Shown here in pieces: positions 7,669-15,229 of a stretch of DNA of 64,000 nt. Position 1 is the stretch's first letter. Every line of letters starts with the position of its first letter. The stretch is from contig NZ_CP087134.1 in the NCBI RefSeq assembly GCF_020911925.1, forward strand, positions 3,286,001 through 3,350,000. The letters are read 5' to 3'. The notes under the pieces were generated by a model, which saw nothing but the letters and a program-made list of their open reading frames with translations, was not told where the DNA came from and made no database searches. This stretch comes from Flavobacterium cupriresistens. Its GTDB lineage: Bacteria > Bacteroidota > Bacteroidia > Flavobacteriales > Flavobacteriaceae. The position numbers and the translations under genes were made by a program.

Positions 7669-8334
7669 TTAATTTAGCTCATAATTTCCGTTAGCCCATT
7701 TTTTGCAGGGAACAATCCAACCGTCTGAGGCTTTGAATAAAAAGCCATGTTTTAAACCGGTATTTAATTCGATTTCTTTGAAGTGATTGACTTTCAATTT
7801 TGAAGTTTCTTTTCGTTTGATAGCCGAAACTCCCAGAACATCTGATTTTTCATAAATGGTCAGAATGTTTCCACAGAAATTGATGTCCGGAATTTCTTCA
7901 ATATCAATATCTCTGAAACTGCCAATAAATACAAAATTAACCTCCGGATTTGCCAGATAAGTAGAAACATACTGTGCAATATAACCGCCCATTGAGGTTC
8001 CGATTACAGTTATCTTGTTGGGTTTAACTCCTTCTTTTATTAGTTTGTTGATTTGTTTTACCACTTTTTCCGCATAACGGGCTGCGTTGGTGTTTTTCTT
8101 TCTTTTCTCACTAAAAACGATAAAATTATCTGCTTTAAAAGAATTGATTATTTCGTTGTATTCGGCTTTACCGTACTCAGGATGAGCTTCATTCAAATCG
8201 TGTTCTTCTATAAATTTATTGTGCAGAAAAAAGATATAAGCTTGGTTTGGATTATTTGATTGGGTTTGACTAAAGCCAAAGAAACAGGAAAGTGTAAGAA
8301 GTAAAAAAGGAATAAGACGAAATGGTTTTTTCAT
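7669..8334 (-). CDS. Secreted alpha/beta-hydrolase-fold protein
   Basis: The 221-residue product has a signal peptide (about residues 1-22, ending FGFSQ) and a compact alpha/beta hydrolase core. The nucleophile elbow is GTSMGGY (Ser114), with a candidate acid Asp165 in YEKSDVLG and a candidate base His196 in LKHGFLF, so a full Ser-Asp-His triad can be assigned. It is probably a periplasmic esterase or lipase-like enzyme; the substrate is unknown. It lies between the ParDE module and the TlpA-like gene, with a 58-bp gap to the parE stop. Confidence 0.75.
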   Translation of the reverse strand: MKKPFRLIPFLLLTLSCFFGFSQTQSNNPNQAYIFFLHNKFIEEHDLNEAHPEYGKAEYNEIINSFKADNFIVFSEKRKKNTNAARYAEKVVKQINKLIKEGVKPNKITVIGTSMGGYIAQYVSTYLANPEVNFVFIGSFRDIDIEEIPDINFCGNILTIYEKSDVLGVSAIKRKETSKLKVNHFKEIELNTGLKHGFLFKASDGWIVPCKKWANGNYELN

Positions 8335-8392
8335 TGTGGTTTTTGATTTAGTTTAATTTTTTTGATTTTTTTTAATCTGTCCTCTATAGCTT

Positions 8393-8692
8393 TTATTTGA
8401 TATGATTTTCAACGTCCATCATCTCATGCAGAATACGGATGATTTCTAATTGATTCTTTTTTATATTTATTTTATAGAAGATAAGATGTGATTTTACTTT
8501 TGAACGAAAATAGTCTTTTCTTATTGCCCCAAAATCAGTACCGGAATTTGGTTTTAAGCATAAATATTCAATTTCTTCAAATAATAAATTTAAATATCGG
8601 TCAGCTTGTTCAATCGACCAATTTTCAGCGGTGTACAGCCATATGTTTTCTAAATCTTTTGTTGCTAAATTACTTATTTCGTAATTCATCAT
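8393..8692 (-). CDS. parE: ParE/RelE-superfamily toxin
   Basis: The 99-residue protein has the ParE/RelE layout. The N-terminal strand YEISNLATKDLENIWLYT leads into helices with WSIEQADRYLNLL, then PNSGTDFGAIRKDYFRSKVKSHLIFYKI and a final strand IIRILHEMMDVENH. The RSKVKSHLIFYKI and IIRILHxxMD pattern is typical of ParE, whose characterised members poison DNA gyrase. Its ATG overlaps the stop of the upstream antitoxin by 4 nt (8689-8692, ATGA), indicating translational coupling. A second ATG immediately follows the first. Target assignment is by family only. Confidence 0.88.
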   Translation of the reverse strand: MMNYEISNLATKDLENIWLYTAENWSIEQADRYLNLLFEEIEYLCLKPNSGTDFGAIRKDYFRSKVKSHLIFYKINIKKNQLEIIRILHEMMDVENHIK

Positions 8693-8934
8693 TTTGAATG
8701 TTTTTCATGAAGATTATTCAAAAATGATTCGCGGTTAAAATCTTTAGCAAATCCGGATTTTTCCCCTTTTTTAAGTTCACTGATTAATTCACTCTTTTTT
8801 GTTTCTTCCTGCTCAAACAGTCGTAATGCTGCGCGAACAACTTCACTGGCAGAAGTAAACTTCCCGTTTTTTACCTGACTGTTTATGAAATTATCAAAAT
8901 AATCTCCAAGTAATATAGAGGTGTTTTTCGGCAT
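8689..8934 (-). CDS. parD: ParD-type ribbon-helix-helix antitoxin
   Basis: The 81-residue protein has an N-terminal ribbon-helix-helix DNA-binding region (NTSILLGDYFDNFINSQV, then KFTSASEVVRAALRLFEQEE) as in ParD/CopG antitoxins. A charged C-terminal tail (residues about 50-81) would wrap the toxin. Antitoxin-first order and a 4-nt overlap with parE fit a type II module. A palindromic operator (8959-8975) overlaps its promoter, which suggests autoregulation by the ParD or ParDE complex. Confidence 0.9.
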   Translation of the reverse strand: MPKNTSILLGDYFDNFINSQVKNGKFTSASEVVRAALRLFEQEETKKSELISELKKGEKSGFAKDFNRESFLNNLHEKHSK

Positions 8935-8953
8935 GATTTCTAAAGTTTTAATT

Positions 8954-8975
8954 CAAAGATACCAATTATTGGTAT
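8954..8975 (-). promoter_or_regulatory. parDE promoter with overlapping palindromic operator
   Basis: Minus-strand TATCTTTG (plus CAAAGATA, 8954-8961) is an exact -7 box 19 bp upstream of the parD ATG. A perfect 8-bp inverted repeat, ATACCAAT-T-ATTGGTAT (8959-8975), shares its last bases with that box. This is where a ribbon-helix-helix repressor would bind to block transcription. Confidence 0.7.
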
Positions 8976-9104
8976 ATGTTGTAGCTTAGTTTACTTTATC
9001 ATTTTTATTAATATAAAATTTATAGGAAATAAAAGTAAAATGGCTGGAGGGAGATTAAACTAAATTATGGATGAACTTGTAAAATGACAATGATAAATAA
9101 AAAA

Positions 9105-9138
9105 GCGCCAATACCTCTAAAATATAGAATATTGGCGC
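9105..9138 (-). terminator. Terminator of the DoxX-family gene
   Basis: A 9-bp perfect stem (9105-9113 GCGCCAATA with 9130-9138) has a 16-nt loop and is followed on the minus strand by a T-run (plus-strand A-run ending at 9104). It lies 20 bp past the stop at 9159. Confidence 0.75.
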
Positions 9139-9158
9139 CATTTAAATTACTTCTTTTT

Positions 9159-10280
9159 TTAAAGACTATAAGCAACATTTGATAGTTTTAAATCGTCAAC
9201 GTCGTTATAATGCACTTTTTGTACTATAGTTCCTTTGTTCAGAACCACAATGCTAGGATTTGCTCTTTCGATTGTTTTTAAAGCGATTGCGTCACAGAAA
9301 TAAAAATCAACATTTAAACCGTATTGTTTTTTAGCTTTTGCAATTACGTCCGGTCCGGAAGCTGTCATTGCAATTACTTTGTATCCTTTCGCTTTAGCTT
9401 CCTGATTTACTTTTTCCAATTTTTTCATTCCCTCAGGATTAGATAAATTCAAATCGTAGGTAACAAAAATAACTAATTTAGGTTCTTTTAATAATTCGTC
9501 TTTGTAATCTGAGTCGTCTTTTACCATAGTAAAATCGTGAATCGGTGGTACATATCCTTCTGTAATTACTTTGTCTTTACGGTCTACAAAAGTGGCGCCT
9601 TCAGGAATGTTCATCAGATCTTTTTCGGTGAACTCTTTGTCAACTCCGTTTACTTTGTAGATAAAAATCATTTCAACTACAGATTTAGGAGCACCTTCCG
9701 GAATTTCCATTCCTTTTTCGATGTTGTTTCCAACTTTGAATGGACGGAAATCTTTTATAGGATTGTGATTTAATACCCAAACGGCCATAAAAACACATAA
9801 AATTACACTGATTAAAGTAATAATATTAGTTAGTAGTTTTGAAAATAAAGGTTTAACTAATTTTTTATTGATAAACAAAATCAAAATGAAGAAAAGCAAT
9901 ACAATATCTTTTGTAAACGACTGCCAAGGCGTAAGATGTAAAGCATCTCCAAAGCAACCGCAATCTTTCACTACATCAAAATAAGCAGAGTAGAAGGTAA
10001 GGAAAGTAAAGAAAATGATCAATAGCAATAGGAACCAAATCGTTGCTTTTGCTTTGTAACCTACTAATAACATTACTCCTAAAACGACTTCTAAAATTAC
10101 TAAAAAGATAGCTAATCCAAGTGCTAAAGGCTCTAAGAACGGCATGTTGAAAACCGGCTCGCTAAAATATTCCGCCAGTTTATAAGAGAATCCAACCGGA
10201 TCATTAAGTTTGATTAATCCTGAAATAATAAATAATATGCCGACAAACAGTCTGGAGAATTGGGTAATAACGTTTTTCAT
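9159..10280 (-). CDS. BT_3928-type DoxX/MauE membrane protein with thioredoxin-like C-terminal domain
   Basis: In this 373-residue protein, residues 1 to about 145 form a four-helix DoxX/MauE bundle (GILFIISGLIKLNDPVGF, LEVVLGVMLLVG) with the family motif DCGCFGDALHLTPW in a loop. A fifth helix (TLISVILCVFMAVWVL) leads to an extracytoplasmic region. The last ~120 residues resemble a thioredoxin fold (PKLVIFVTYDLNL, GYKVIAMTAS, NPSIVVLNKGTIV), but the active-site CxxC is absent. Its role is unknown; DoxX/MauE proteins are usually tied to quinone or redox handling. It is followed by its own terminator and preceded at 67 bp by the DUF1599 gene. Confidence 0.8.
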   Translation of the reverse strand: MKNVITQFSRLFVGILFIISGLIKLNDPVGFSYKLAEYFSEPVFNMPFLEPLALGLAIFLVILEVVLGVMLLVGYKAKATIWFLLLLIIFFTFLTFYSAYFDVVKDCGCFGDALHLTPWQSFTKDIVLLFFILILFINKKLVKPLFSKLLTNIITLISVILCVFMAVWVLNHNPIKDFRPFKVGNNIEKGMEIPEGAPKSVVEMIFIYKVNGVDKEFTEKDLMNIPEGATFVDRKDKVITEGYVPPIHDFTMVKDDSDYKDELLKEPKLVIFVTYDLNLSNPEGMKKLEKVNQEAKAKGYKVIAMTASGPDVIAKAKKQYGLNVDFYFCDAIALKTIERANPSIVVLNKGTIVQKVHYNDVDDLKLSNVAYSL

Positions 10281-10347
10281 AATTTAGAATTTAGTTTAAA
10301 ATTCCAAAAAGTAACCTTGGAATTTGGGATTTCATTTTTGAAATTTA

Positions 10348-10887
10348 TTATTTCATTGGGTTCAAAATCAACGCAAAAATGGAATAATTAATCATGTCCT
10401 GATAATTGGCATCAATGCCTTCAGAGACTAAAGTTTTTCCTTTGTTGTCTTCGATTTGTTTTACACGGAGCAGTTTTTGCAGAATCAGATCGGTAAGCGA
10501 ACTCACACGCATATCGCGCCATGCTTCGCCATAGTCATGATTTTTGGCTTCCATTAATTCCTTAGTAAGTTTAATTTTAGCGTCGTATAATTCGGTTGCT
10601 TTTTCTACGTCCAGATCAGGTTGGTCAACAACGCCTAATTCCAATTGAATCAAAGCCATAATCGAATAGTTAATGATTCCGATAAATTCGCCACTTTCAT
10701 CCTCATCAACTTTGCGAATTTCGTTTTCCTGTAAACTTCTGATTCGTTGCGCTTTTATAAAAATCTGATCGGTTAGTGAAGGCAGTCTCAAAATACGCCA
10801 GGCACTGCCATAATCTTTCATTTTATTGATAAATAAAGTACGGCAAACCGTTACTACGCTATCATATTCTAAAGAAGTATTCTTCAT
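10348..10887 (-). CDS. DUF1599 family protein with internal duplication
   Basis: The 179-residue cytoplasmic protein consists of two copies of the same ~80-residue helical unit. The first has CRTLFINKMKDYGSAWRILR, LTDQIFIKAQRIRSLQ and IGIINYSIMALIQLE. The second has KELMEAKNHDYGEAWRDMR, LTDLILQKLLRVKQIE and QDMINYSIFALIL. The repeated K/H-DYG-x-AW and D-x-I-x-x-K motifs are the DUF1599 signature. No function is established that I can cite. It is transcribed divergently from folP with a 154-bp shared upstream region, and ahead of the DoxX gene on the same strand. Confidence 0.85.
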   Translation of the reverse strand: MKNTSLEYDSVVTVCRTLFINKMKDYGSAWRILRLPSLTDQIFIKAQRIRSLQENEIRKVDEDESGEFIGIINYSIMALIQLELGVVDQPDLDVEKATELYDAKIKLTKELMEAKNHDYGEAWRDMRVSSLTDLILQKLLRVKQIEDNKGKTLVSEGIDANYQDMINYSIFALILNPMK

Positions 10888-11041
10888 TTATTGTTGTATA
10901 TTTGCTTAATTTTTTTCCAAAAATAAGGATAATTTTTTGAAAGCCTGAGAGGTTTCAAGTTTAAAGTTTCATGTTTTACGTTCAAACTCGAAACTTGAAA
11001 CAAAATGAACTTGAAACAAAATAAACCCAAACAAGATTGTA
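10888..11041. promoter_or_regulatory. Divergent intergenic region between DUF1599 and folP
   Basis: A plus-strand TATATTTG (10897-10904) matches TAnnTTTG and could serve folP with a long leader. An 11-bp inverted repeat (GTTTCAAGTTT at 10952-10962 and its complement at 10991-11001) plus another AACTTGAAACAAAA copy lies between it and the start codon. This wordlike GAAAC-rich sequence also recurs at 12571-12634. Confidence 0.4.
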
Positions 11042-11869
11042 ATGAATTGCAAAGGACAACTTATAGATTTGTCAGTTCCCAGAGTAATGGGAATTTTGAA
11101 TTTGACGCCAAATTCTTTTTTTGATGGAGGAAAATACAATAATGAAGACAAGATCATCACAAGAGCAACTAATATACTAACCGAAGGGGCCGATTTTATT
11201 GATCTTGGAGGGTATTCCAGTAAGCCAAATGCAGAATTTGTATCGGAGCAGGAGGAAATTGACCGCGTTGTACCGGCTATAGAACTTATTTTAAAGCATT
11301 TTCCTGACGCTTTGTTGTCTGTTGATACTTTTAGAGCTGGAGTTGCTAAAGCAAGTATAGAAAGCGGTGCAGCTATTATAAATGATATTGCAGCAGGTGA
11401 GTTAGACGACAAAATGTTTGATGTGATTGCAAAATATAACGTACCCTATATTATGATGCACATGCGTGGCAATCCACAGACGATGCAAAGCATGACGCAG
11501 TATGACGATATTTTGAAAGAGATGTTGTTTTATTTTTCTGAAAAAGTACAAAAAGCGAGAAGCCTCGGAATTAATGATTTGATACTGGATCCCGGTTTTG
11601 GATTCGCGAAAACGACAGATCAGAATTTTGAAGTGATGCAAAAAATGGAACTTTTTAATCTTTTGGAATTACCTGTTTTGGCTGGTGTTTCCAGAAAATC
11701 TATGATTTATAAAACGCTCCACATAACGGCAGAGGAAGCTCTAAACGGTACCACAATTCTTAATACCATTGCTTTATCAAAAGGAGCTAAAATACTGCGC
11801 GTTCACGATGTAAAAGAAGCGGTTGAATGCGTTACTTTGTTTACTAAAATGAGTTTTAAACAAAATTAA
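11042..11869 (+). CDS. folP: Dihydropteroate synthase
   Basis: This 275-residue TIM-barrel enzyme of folate synthesis joins p-aminobenzoate to dihydropterin pyrophosphate and is the sulfonamide target. Signatures are MGILNLTPNSFFDGG (pterin/pyrophosphate loop), DLGGYSSKPNA, LLSVDTFRAGVAKASIE, IINDIAAGE, PYIMMHMRGNPQTMQ, LILDPGFGFAKT and LAGVSRKSM. All expected substrate-binding segments are present and the length is standard. It is divergent from DUF1599 and followed at 47 bp by a lipoprotein gene. Confidence 0.96.
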   Translation: MNCKGQLIDLSVPRVMGILNLTPNSFFDGGKYNNEDKIITRATNILTEGADFIDLGGYSSKPNAEFVSEQEEIDRVVPAIELILKHFPDALLSVDTFRAGVAKASIESGAAIINDIAAGELDDKMFDVIAKYNVPYIMMHMRGNPQTMQSMTQYDDILKEMLFYFSEKVQKARSLGINDLILDPGFGFAKTTDQNFEVMQKMELFNLLELPVLAGVSRKSMIYKTLHITAEEALNGTTILNTIALSKGAKILRVHDVKEAVECVTLFTKMSFKQN

Positions 11870-11916
11870 TGTAACATTCCGGTTTGTCATTTTAAATCTT
11901 ACCATTATTTTAAATT

Positions 11917-12564
11917 ATGAAATACTTTAGCTTACTCTTTGTAGTTCTGTTTTTCTCATGCGGGAAAAAAGAAGATGTTTTATTGCCAAAATCAAATGTA
12001 ACGGTGGTTAAAAATGTAGAAGATCTTTCGCCAATCTACATTTTTTTTAAAACAGATGGCAAGGATACCATCGCTGAAGTAAATCGCAAAAACAGCATCA
12101 TTTCAACCAATTGGATTTTCAATATTGACAAGCGCTTGCCGCTTAAATTGGTAATTCGCGAAGTAATGAAACTTCAGGAAAAGAAACGAGCCGAGAAAGC
12201 ACACAAAAACGAAAAAGCAGAGAATTATTATTCGTATGCGGATTCTGTTGGAAAGAATTTAGCCTTTTTGCCTTTCACGAAAGTGCATTATAAAATGGAA
12301 ATTGCCAATAACAGAAGTCAGCTGTATTTCAAGAAAAATGGAAGGATACAATACAGCGGAAGAAAAACGTATGATTTTCCTAAAAGTGATTTAAAACCGT
12401 TTTTGGATAGTTTAGTAATCAATCCTAAGGCTGAGATTAAATTTTCGTATGATAAAAATATGACGTACGGAGATTACATTCAATGTAAAATTCTTGTTGA
12501 AAAAATGATACAGGAAAAAATTGATTTTGTATTTATAAATACCGAAGAAGAATTTGTTTTCTAA
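11917..12564 (+). CDS. Lipoprotein with ExbD-like C-terminal segment
   Basis: The 215-residue product has a short signal and lipobox LFFSC (Cys15), so it is predicted to be lipid-anchored. The middle carries a basic, Lys/Glu-rich stretch (residues about 85-110). The last ~50 residues (AEIKFSYDKNMTYGDYIQC then VEKMIQEKIDFVFINTEE) follow the spacing of the periplasmic domain of ExbD/TolR (strand, D, YG, helix, I-x-x-V-x-I-x-T). This resemblance is inferred by eye and needs a profile comparison. The family is otherwise unrecognised. It lies 47 bp after folP, so it may be co-transcribed. Confidence 0.65.
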   Translation: MKYFSLLFVVLFFSCGKKEDVLLPKSNVTVVKNVEDLSPIYIFFKTDGKDTIAEVNRKNSIISTNWIFNIDKRLPLKLVIREVMKLQEKKRAEKAHKNEKAENYYSYADSVGKNLAFLPFTKVHYKMEIANNRSQLYFKKNGRIQYSGRKTYDFPKSDLKPFLDSLVINPKAEIKFSYDKNMTYGDYIQCKILVEKMIQEKIDFVFINTEEEFVF

Positions 12565-12570
12565 ATCTCC

Positions 12571-12634
12571 AACCTGAAACAAAGAAAACCTGAAACAAAG
12601 GAAACTTGAAACAAAGAAAACCTAAAACAAATCT
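12571..12634. repeat. Four 16-bp tandem repeats
   Basis: Four consecutive 16-bp units (AACCTGAAACAAAGAA and close variants) begin at 12571, 12587, 12603 and 12619. They fill the gap between a plus-strand lipoprotein gene and convergent rlmH. Similar GAAAC words occur upstream of folP. Confidence 0.8.
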
Positions 12635-12635
12635 T

Positions 12636-13109
12636 TTATTGATGATGATAAGGCTCATTTCTTAAAATCGTAAACCCACGATACAATTGCTCAATAAAAA
12701 ACAAACGCACCATTTGGTGGGAAAAGGTCATTAAGGAAAGCGAAATTTTACCTTGCGCTTTGCTGTAAACCGTGTCCGAAAATCCGTAAGGACCTCCGAT
12801 TACAAAAACAAGTGTTTTGATTCCGGAGTTCATTTTCTTTTGTAATTCTTCAGAAAAACCAACGCTGGAGAAGTTTTTCCCGTTTTCATCGAGTAGAATT
12901 AGCTGATCGGTTGGGGTTAATTTGGAAAGAATTAGCTCGCCTTCTTTTTCCTTTTGCTGACTCTCAGATAAATTTTTTACGTTTTTGATGTCGGGAATAA
13001 TCTCTAAATCGAATTTGATATAAAATGACAAACGTTTGGTGTAATCGTCAATCAAAGTCTGAAGCGATTTATTGTCGGTTTTGCCTATGGCGATGAGTTT
13101 GATGTTCAT
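12636..13109 (-). CDS. rlmH: 23S rRNA (pseudouridine1915-N3)-methyltransferase RlmH
   Basis: This 157-residue SPOUT-class methyltransferase acts on pseudouridine 1915 in helix 69 of 23S rRNA in the assembled ribosome. Landmarks are the N-terminal MNIKLIAIGKT, LILLDENGKNFSS, the SAM-binding knot segment FVIGGPYGFSDTVY, KISLSLMTFSHQMVRLFFIEQLYR and the C-terminal NEPYHHQ, which ends in the invariant family tail. Length matches the family (about 155-160 residues). Confidence 0.96.
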   Translation of the reverse strand: MNIKLIAIGKTDNKSLQTLIDDYTKRLSFYIKFDLEIIPDIKNVKNLSESQQKEKEGELILSKLTPTDQLILLDENGKNFSSVGFSEELQKKMNSGIKTLVFVIGGPYGFSDTVYSKAQGKISLSLMTFSHQMVRLFFIEQLYRGFTILRNEPYHHQ

Positions 13110-13125
13110 GGTTTTTTAGTTTTTT

Positions 13126-13320
13126 GCCACAGATTAAAAGGATTCGGAAGGATTTTTCTCTAGTTTATTGTTTGCTTTTTTGCCGCGAATTTCACGAATT
13201 GGCACAAATTAATATATGAAAAAATGAGCTGATTTTTTTAATTTTTTTTGCCACAAATTTAAAAGATTCAAAAGGATTTTTTCTTTTTTTTAATCTGTGG
13301 GAATCTTTTTAATTTGTGGC
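13126..13320. repeat. Clustered Flavobacterium-type intergenic repeats
   Basis: Two direct copies of a ~32-bp unit (starting GCCACAGATTAAAAGGATTC at 13126 and GCCACAAATTTAAAAGATTC at 13250) fill most of the 221-bp gap between rlmH and the next gene. The second copy is mirrored by an inverted copy at 13301-13320 (19 of 20 positions complementary), giving a long hairpin. A related GCCGCGAATTTCACGAATT word lies between them near 13182. No gene is visible here. Confidence 0.75.
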
Positions 13321-13330
13321 AAAATTAATG

Positions 13331-13636
13331 CTATGGCTTCTTATTTTTAAAAACGGTTTCAAAATGTTCTACGACAGGAAACGGCTCGTAATAATGATGT
13401 AAAAGTTTCTTCCATTCTAAGTATGCGGCTGAAGTTCTGAAACCTACAGTATGATCTTCCAATGTATTCCAGTCTACTAGTAAAAGGTATTTGTTTTCTA
13501 TCTCCAGACATTTTTCTAAGCGATGCCCTAAATAGCCTTCAATAGAAGAAATGTACTGACTTGCTTTTGTAAAATCGCTTTCAAATTGAGTTGCCAAATT
13601 TGGTTTTACGTAAAGATAGGCTGCTTCCAGAATCAT
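13331..13636 (-). CDS. Antibiotic-biosynthesis-monooxygenase-fold (dimeric alpha/beta barrel) protein
   Basis: The 101-residue cytoplasmic protein has the ferredoxin-like ABM pattern. Strand MILEAAYLYVKPN is followed by helix FESDFTKASQYISS, strand GYLGHRLEKCLEIENKYLLLVDW, a TLEDHTVGFRTSAAYLEW helix and a final HHYYEPFPVVEHFETVF strand. Such proteins are small monooxygenases or ligand-binding dimers; the substrate is not predictable from sequence. It stands alone between repeat-rich spacers. Confidence 0.8.
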   Translation of the reverse strand: MILEAAYLYVKPNLATQFESDFTKASQYISSIEGYLGHRLEKCLEIENKYLLLVDWNTLEDHTVGFRTSAAYLEWKKLLHHYYEPFPVVEHFETVFKNKKP

Positions 13637-13662
13637 ATTTTATGTTGTAAAATTTAAACTAC

Positions 13663-13691
13663 ACCAAACAGGTTTTTAAAACCTGTTTGGT
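13663..13691. repeat. Perfect palindrome containing CAGGTTTTTAAAACCTG
   Basis: Fourteen-base arms (13663-13676 and 13678-13691, ACCAAACAGGTTTT) are exact complements around a single T. The element sits 10 bp past the stop of the adenosine deaminase gene and may help end its transcript, but no T-run follows. Its core is shared with the element at 16983-17015. Confidence 0.75.
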
Positions 13692-13701
13692 TTGATTTAA
13701 G

Positions 13702-15120
13702 TTAGTTTTTAGAAAATTGATTTTCAAAAGTTTTAAATCTGGCGTCCAGATCTTTCAATAGTTGTTTTTTTACAGAAGCATCCTGAATAAAGCTGTAATT
13801 GATGCTATTGTAAACATATTTTTTGATCGTTTCATAAGTCACATCAGGATATCTTTTTGCCAGTAGAACATATTGTTCGGTCATGTTGGTTCTTAGAATT
13901 CCGGCATCGTCAGTACTAATTACAATTGGGACATTAAATTCTTTATAAAGTGTAAACGGATGTCTGTTCTCTTTTACTTTTAAGATGAATTCGTTACTCG
14001 TTAAGTTGATCTCAATCGGAATATTGTTTTTGGCCATATAACGCAACAAGTCGTATGAGTTTGCTTCGTATGCAATATCTACTCCGTGTCCAATTCTATT
14101 GGCTCCGGCCGTATAAATGGCGGAGTTAATATGCCAGGTTAAATCCTCCGGTTGCACTAATCCAAGAGTTAATTCTCCTGCGTGGAGTGTGTACTTTACA
14201 TCGTCAAATTTAGAATGGCAATATTTGAACATGACCATATGAAGCCAGTAATCGTTCATAGAATTTTCACCATGTTCAGGAGAAACAATGTTTACGCCTG
14301 CAACTAATTTGCTGTCGTTTGCTGAGATAAAAGCAATAACCAGATTTTTGAATAAATCTACCGGTTCCATAAAACGAAGTACAAAGTTCTGATAACGCAT
14401 GGTAAAACGATCGTCATCAATTTTTAGTTCCTTATGTAGTTTTGCGACGAAGTTTGTATTGAAATCTTCGGCGTATTTTTTAGCATCTTTTTGTTGTAGT
14501 GATTTATACAGTTCATCTAAATACTTTAGAACTGCTTTCTCGTCTTTTTGTGCCGCAGCCTGACGGAGTTTGGTATTAAAATCGGCTAAATCAGCAACAT
14601 TCATATCACAAGGTATCGTTGATAATTGCGTTTCGATATAACTTACATTTTCAGCAAGGGCTCGTTTTTTTAATTCAAGCATTCCTTCGGCAAAATGCCC
14701 GTCAATTGTTGCATAAAACTTATCGAAGGAATCAAAAAACAAGTCGTCAGAAGGAACAGATACCCCGTTGTAATCTTTTGCAGACCAGGTTTGCATCACT
14801 TGCTGTTTGTAAAAATCCAGTTTTCCTTTATTTTTAAGTGAAGAAAAGGTTTCCCAGTTTCCATTTGCAGGTTTTGTTTTAGAGACCGCCATAGTTTCTA
14901 AATTCAAATAGAAATCTTCAGAAATTGCTCTTTCCAAAAGAGGTTCTGCATAAATTGATCCCGAAAAATGATGGTGTAGATCGCCTCCCTTAGGCATTTG
15001 TTGAAAAAAAGCAGTAGAAAGGGCTTCGTTGTTTCTGATTTTTTCCAAATAACGTTCAGCCGATTGAGAAAAGCCGATTTGTGCTATAAAAATACAGAAA
15101 AGTGTAATTATCCTTGTCAT
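13702..15120 (-). CDS. Secreted adenosine deaminase family protein
   Basis: The 472-residue protein has a signal peptide (1-18, ending GFSQ). It carries the metal-dependent deaminase motifs of the ADA/ADGF branch: PKGGDLHHHFSGS (metal histidines), YTLHAGE, NRIGHGVDIAYE, IPIEINLTSNEFI and IVISTDDAGI (catalytic Asp pair). The long N-terminal insertion before the catalytic core and the export signal resemble secreted adenosine-deaminase growth-factor-like enzymes rather than cytosolic ADA. It probably deaminates extracytoplasmic adenosine or related purine nucleosides. A minus-strand -7 box (TACATTTG, 15142-15149) lies 21 bp upstream. Confidence 0.88.
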   Translation of the reverse strand: MTRIITLFCIFIAQIGFSQSAERYLEKIRNNEALSTAFFQQMPKGGDLHHHFSGSIYAEPLLERAISEDFYLNLETMAVSKTKPANGNWETFSSLKNKGKLDFYKQQVMQTWSAKDYNGVSVPSDDLFFDSFDKFYATIDGHFAEGMLELKKRALAENVSYIETQLSTIPCDMNVADLADFNTKLRQAAAQKDEKAVLKYLDELYKSLQQKDAKKYAEDFNTNFVAKLHKELKIDDDRFTMRYQNFVLRFMEPVDLFKNLVIAFISANDSKLVAGVNIVSPEHGENSMNDYWLHMVMFKYCHSKFDDVKYTLHAGELTLGLVQPEDLTWHINSAIYTAGANRIGHGVDIAYEANSYDLLRYMAKNNIPIEINLTSNEFILKVKENRHPFTLYKEFNVPIVISTDDAGILRTNMTEQYVLLAKRYPDVTYETIKKYVYNSINYSFIQDASVKKQLLKDLDARFKTFENQFSKN

Positions 15121-15141
15121 AGTCTAGGTTTAAATTACATG

Positions 15142-15149
15142 CAAATGTA
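15142..15149 (-). promoter_or_regulatory. -7 promoter element for the adenosine deaminase gene
   Basis: Plus-strand CAAATGTA reads TACATTTG on the minus strand, an exact TAnnTTTG match upstream of the ATG at 15120. Confidence 0.45.
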
Positions 15150-15195
15150 GTTATTTTACAGGACTTTTGAAAAGGAAGGGGGAATATTTAAGTAA

Positions 15196-15215
15196 AGACG
15201 CACAGCAGTGCGTCT
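15196..15215. repeat. Short GC-rich hairpin AGACGCAC-AGCA-GTGCGTCT
   Basis: Perfect 8-bp arms with a 4-nt loop lie 15 bp past the acetyltransferase stop. The word resembles dispersed palindromes common in Bacteroidota intergenic DNA. It may double as a transcript end for the pirin operon, although no T-run follows directly. Confidence 0.6.
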
Positions 15216-15229
15216 CTACGGGGTTATTT

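Noticed and set aside
10969..11412. 147-codon frame antisense to folP
   Set aside because: It lies opposite the well-supported folP gene and has no family motif.
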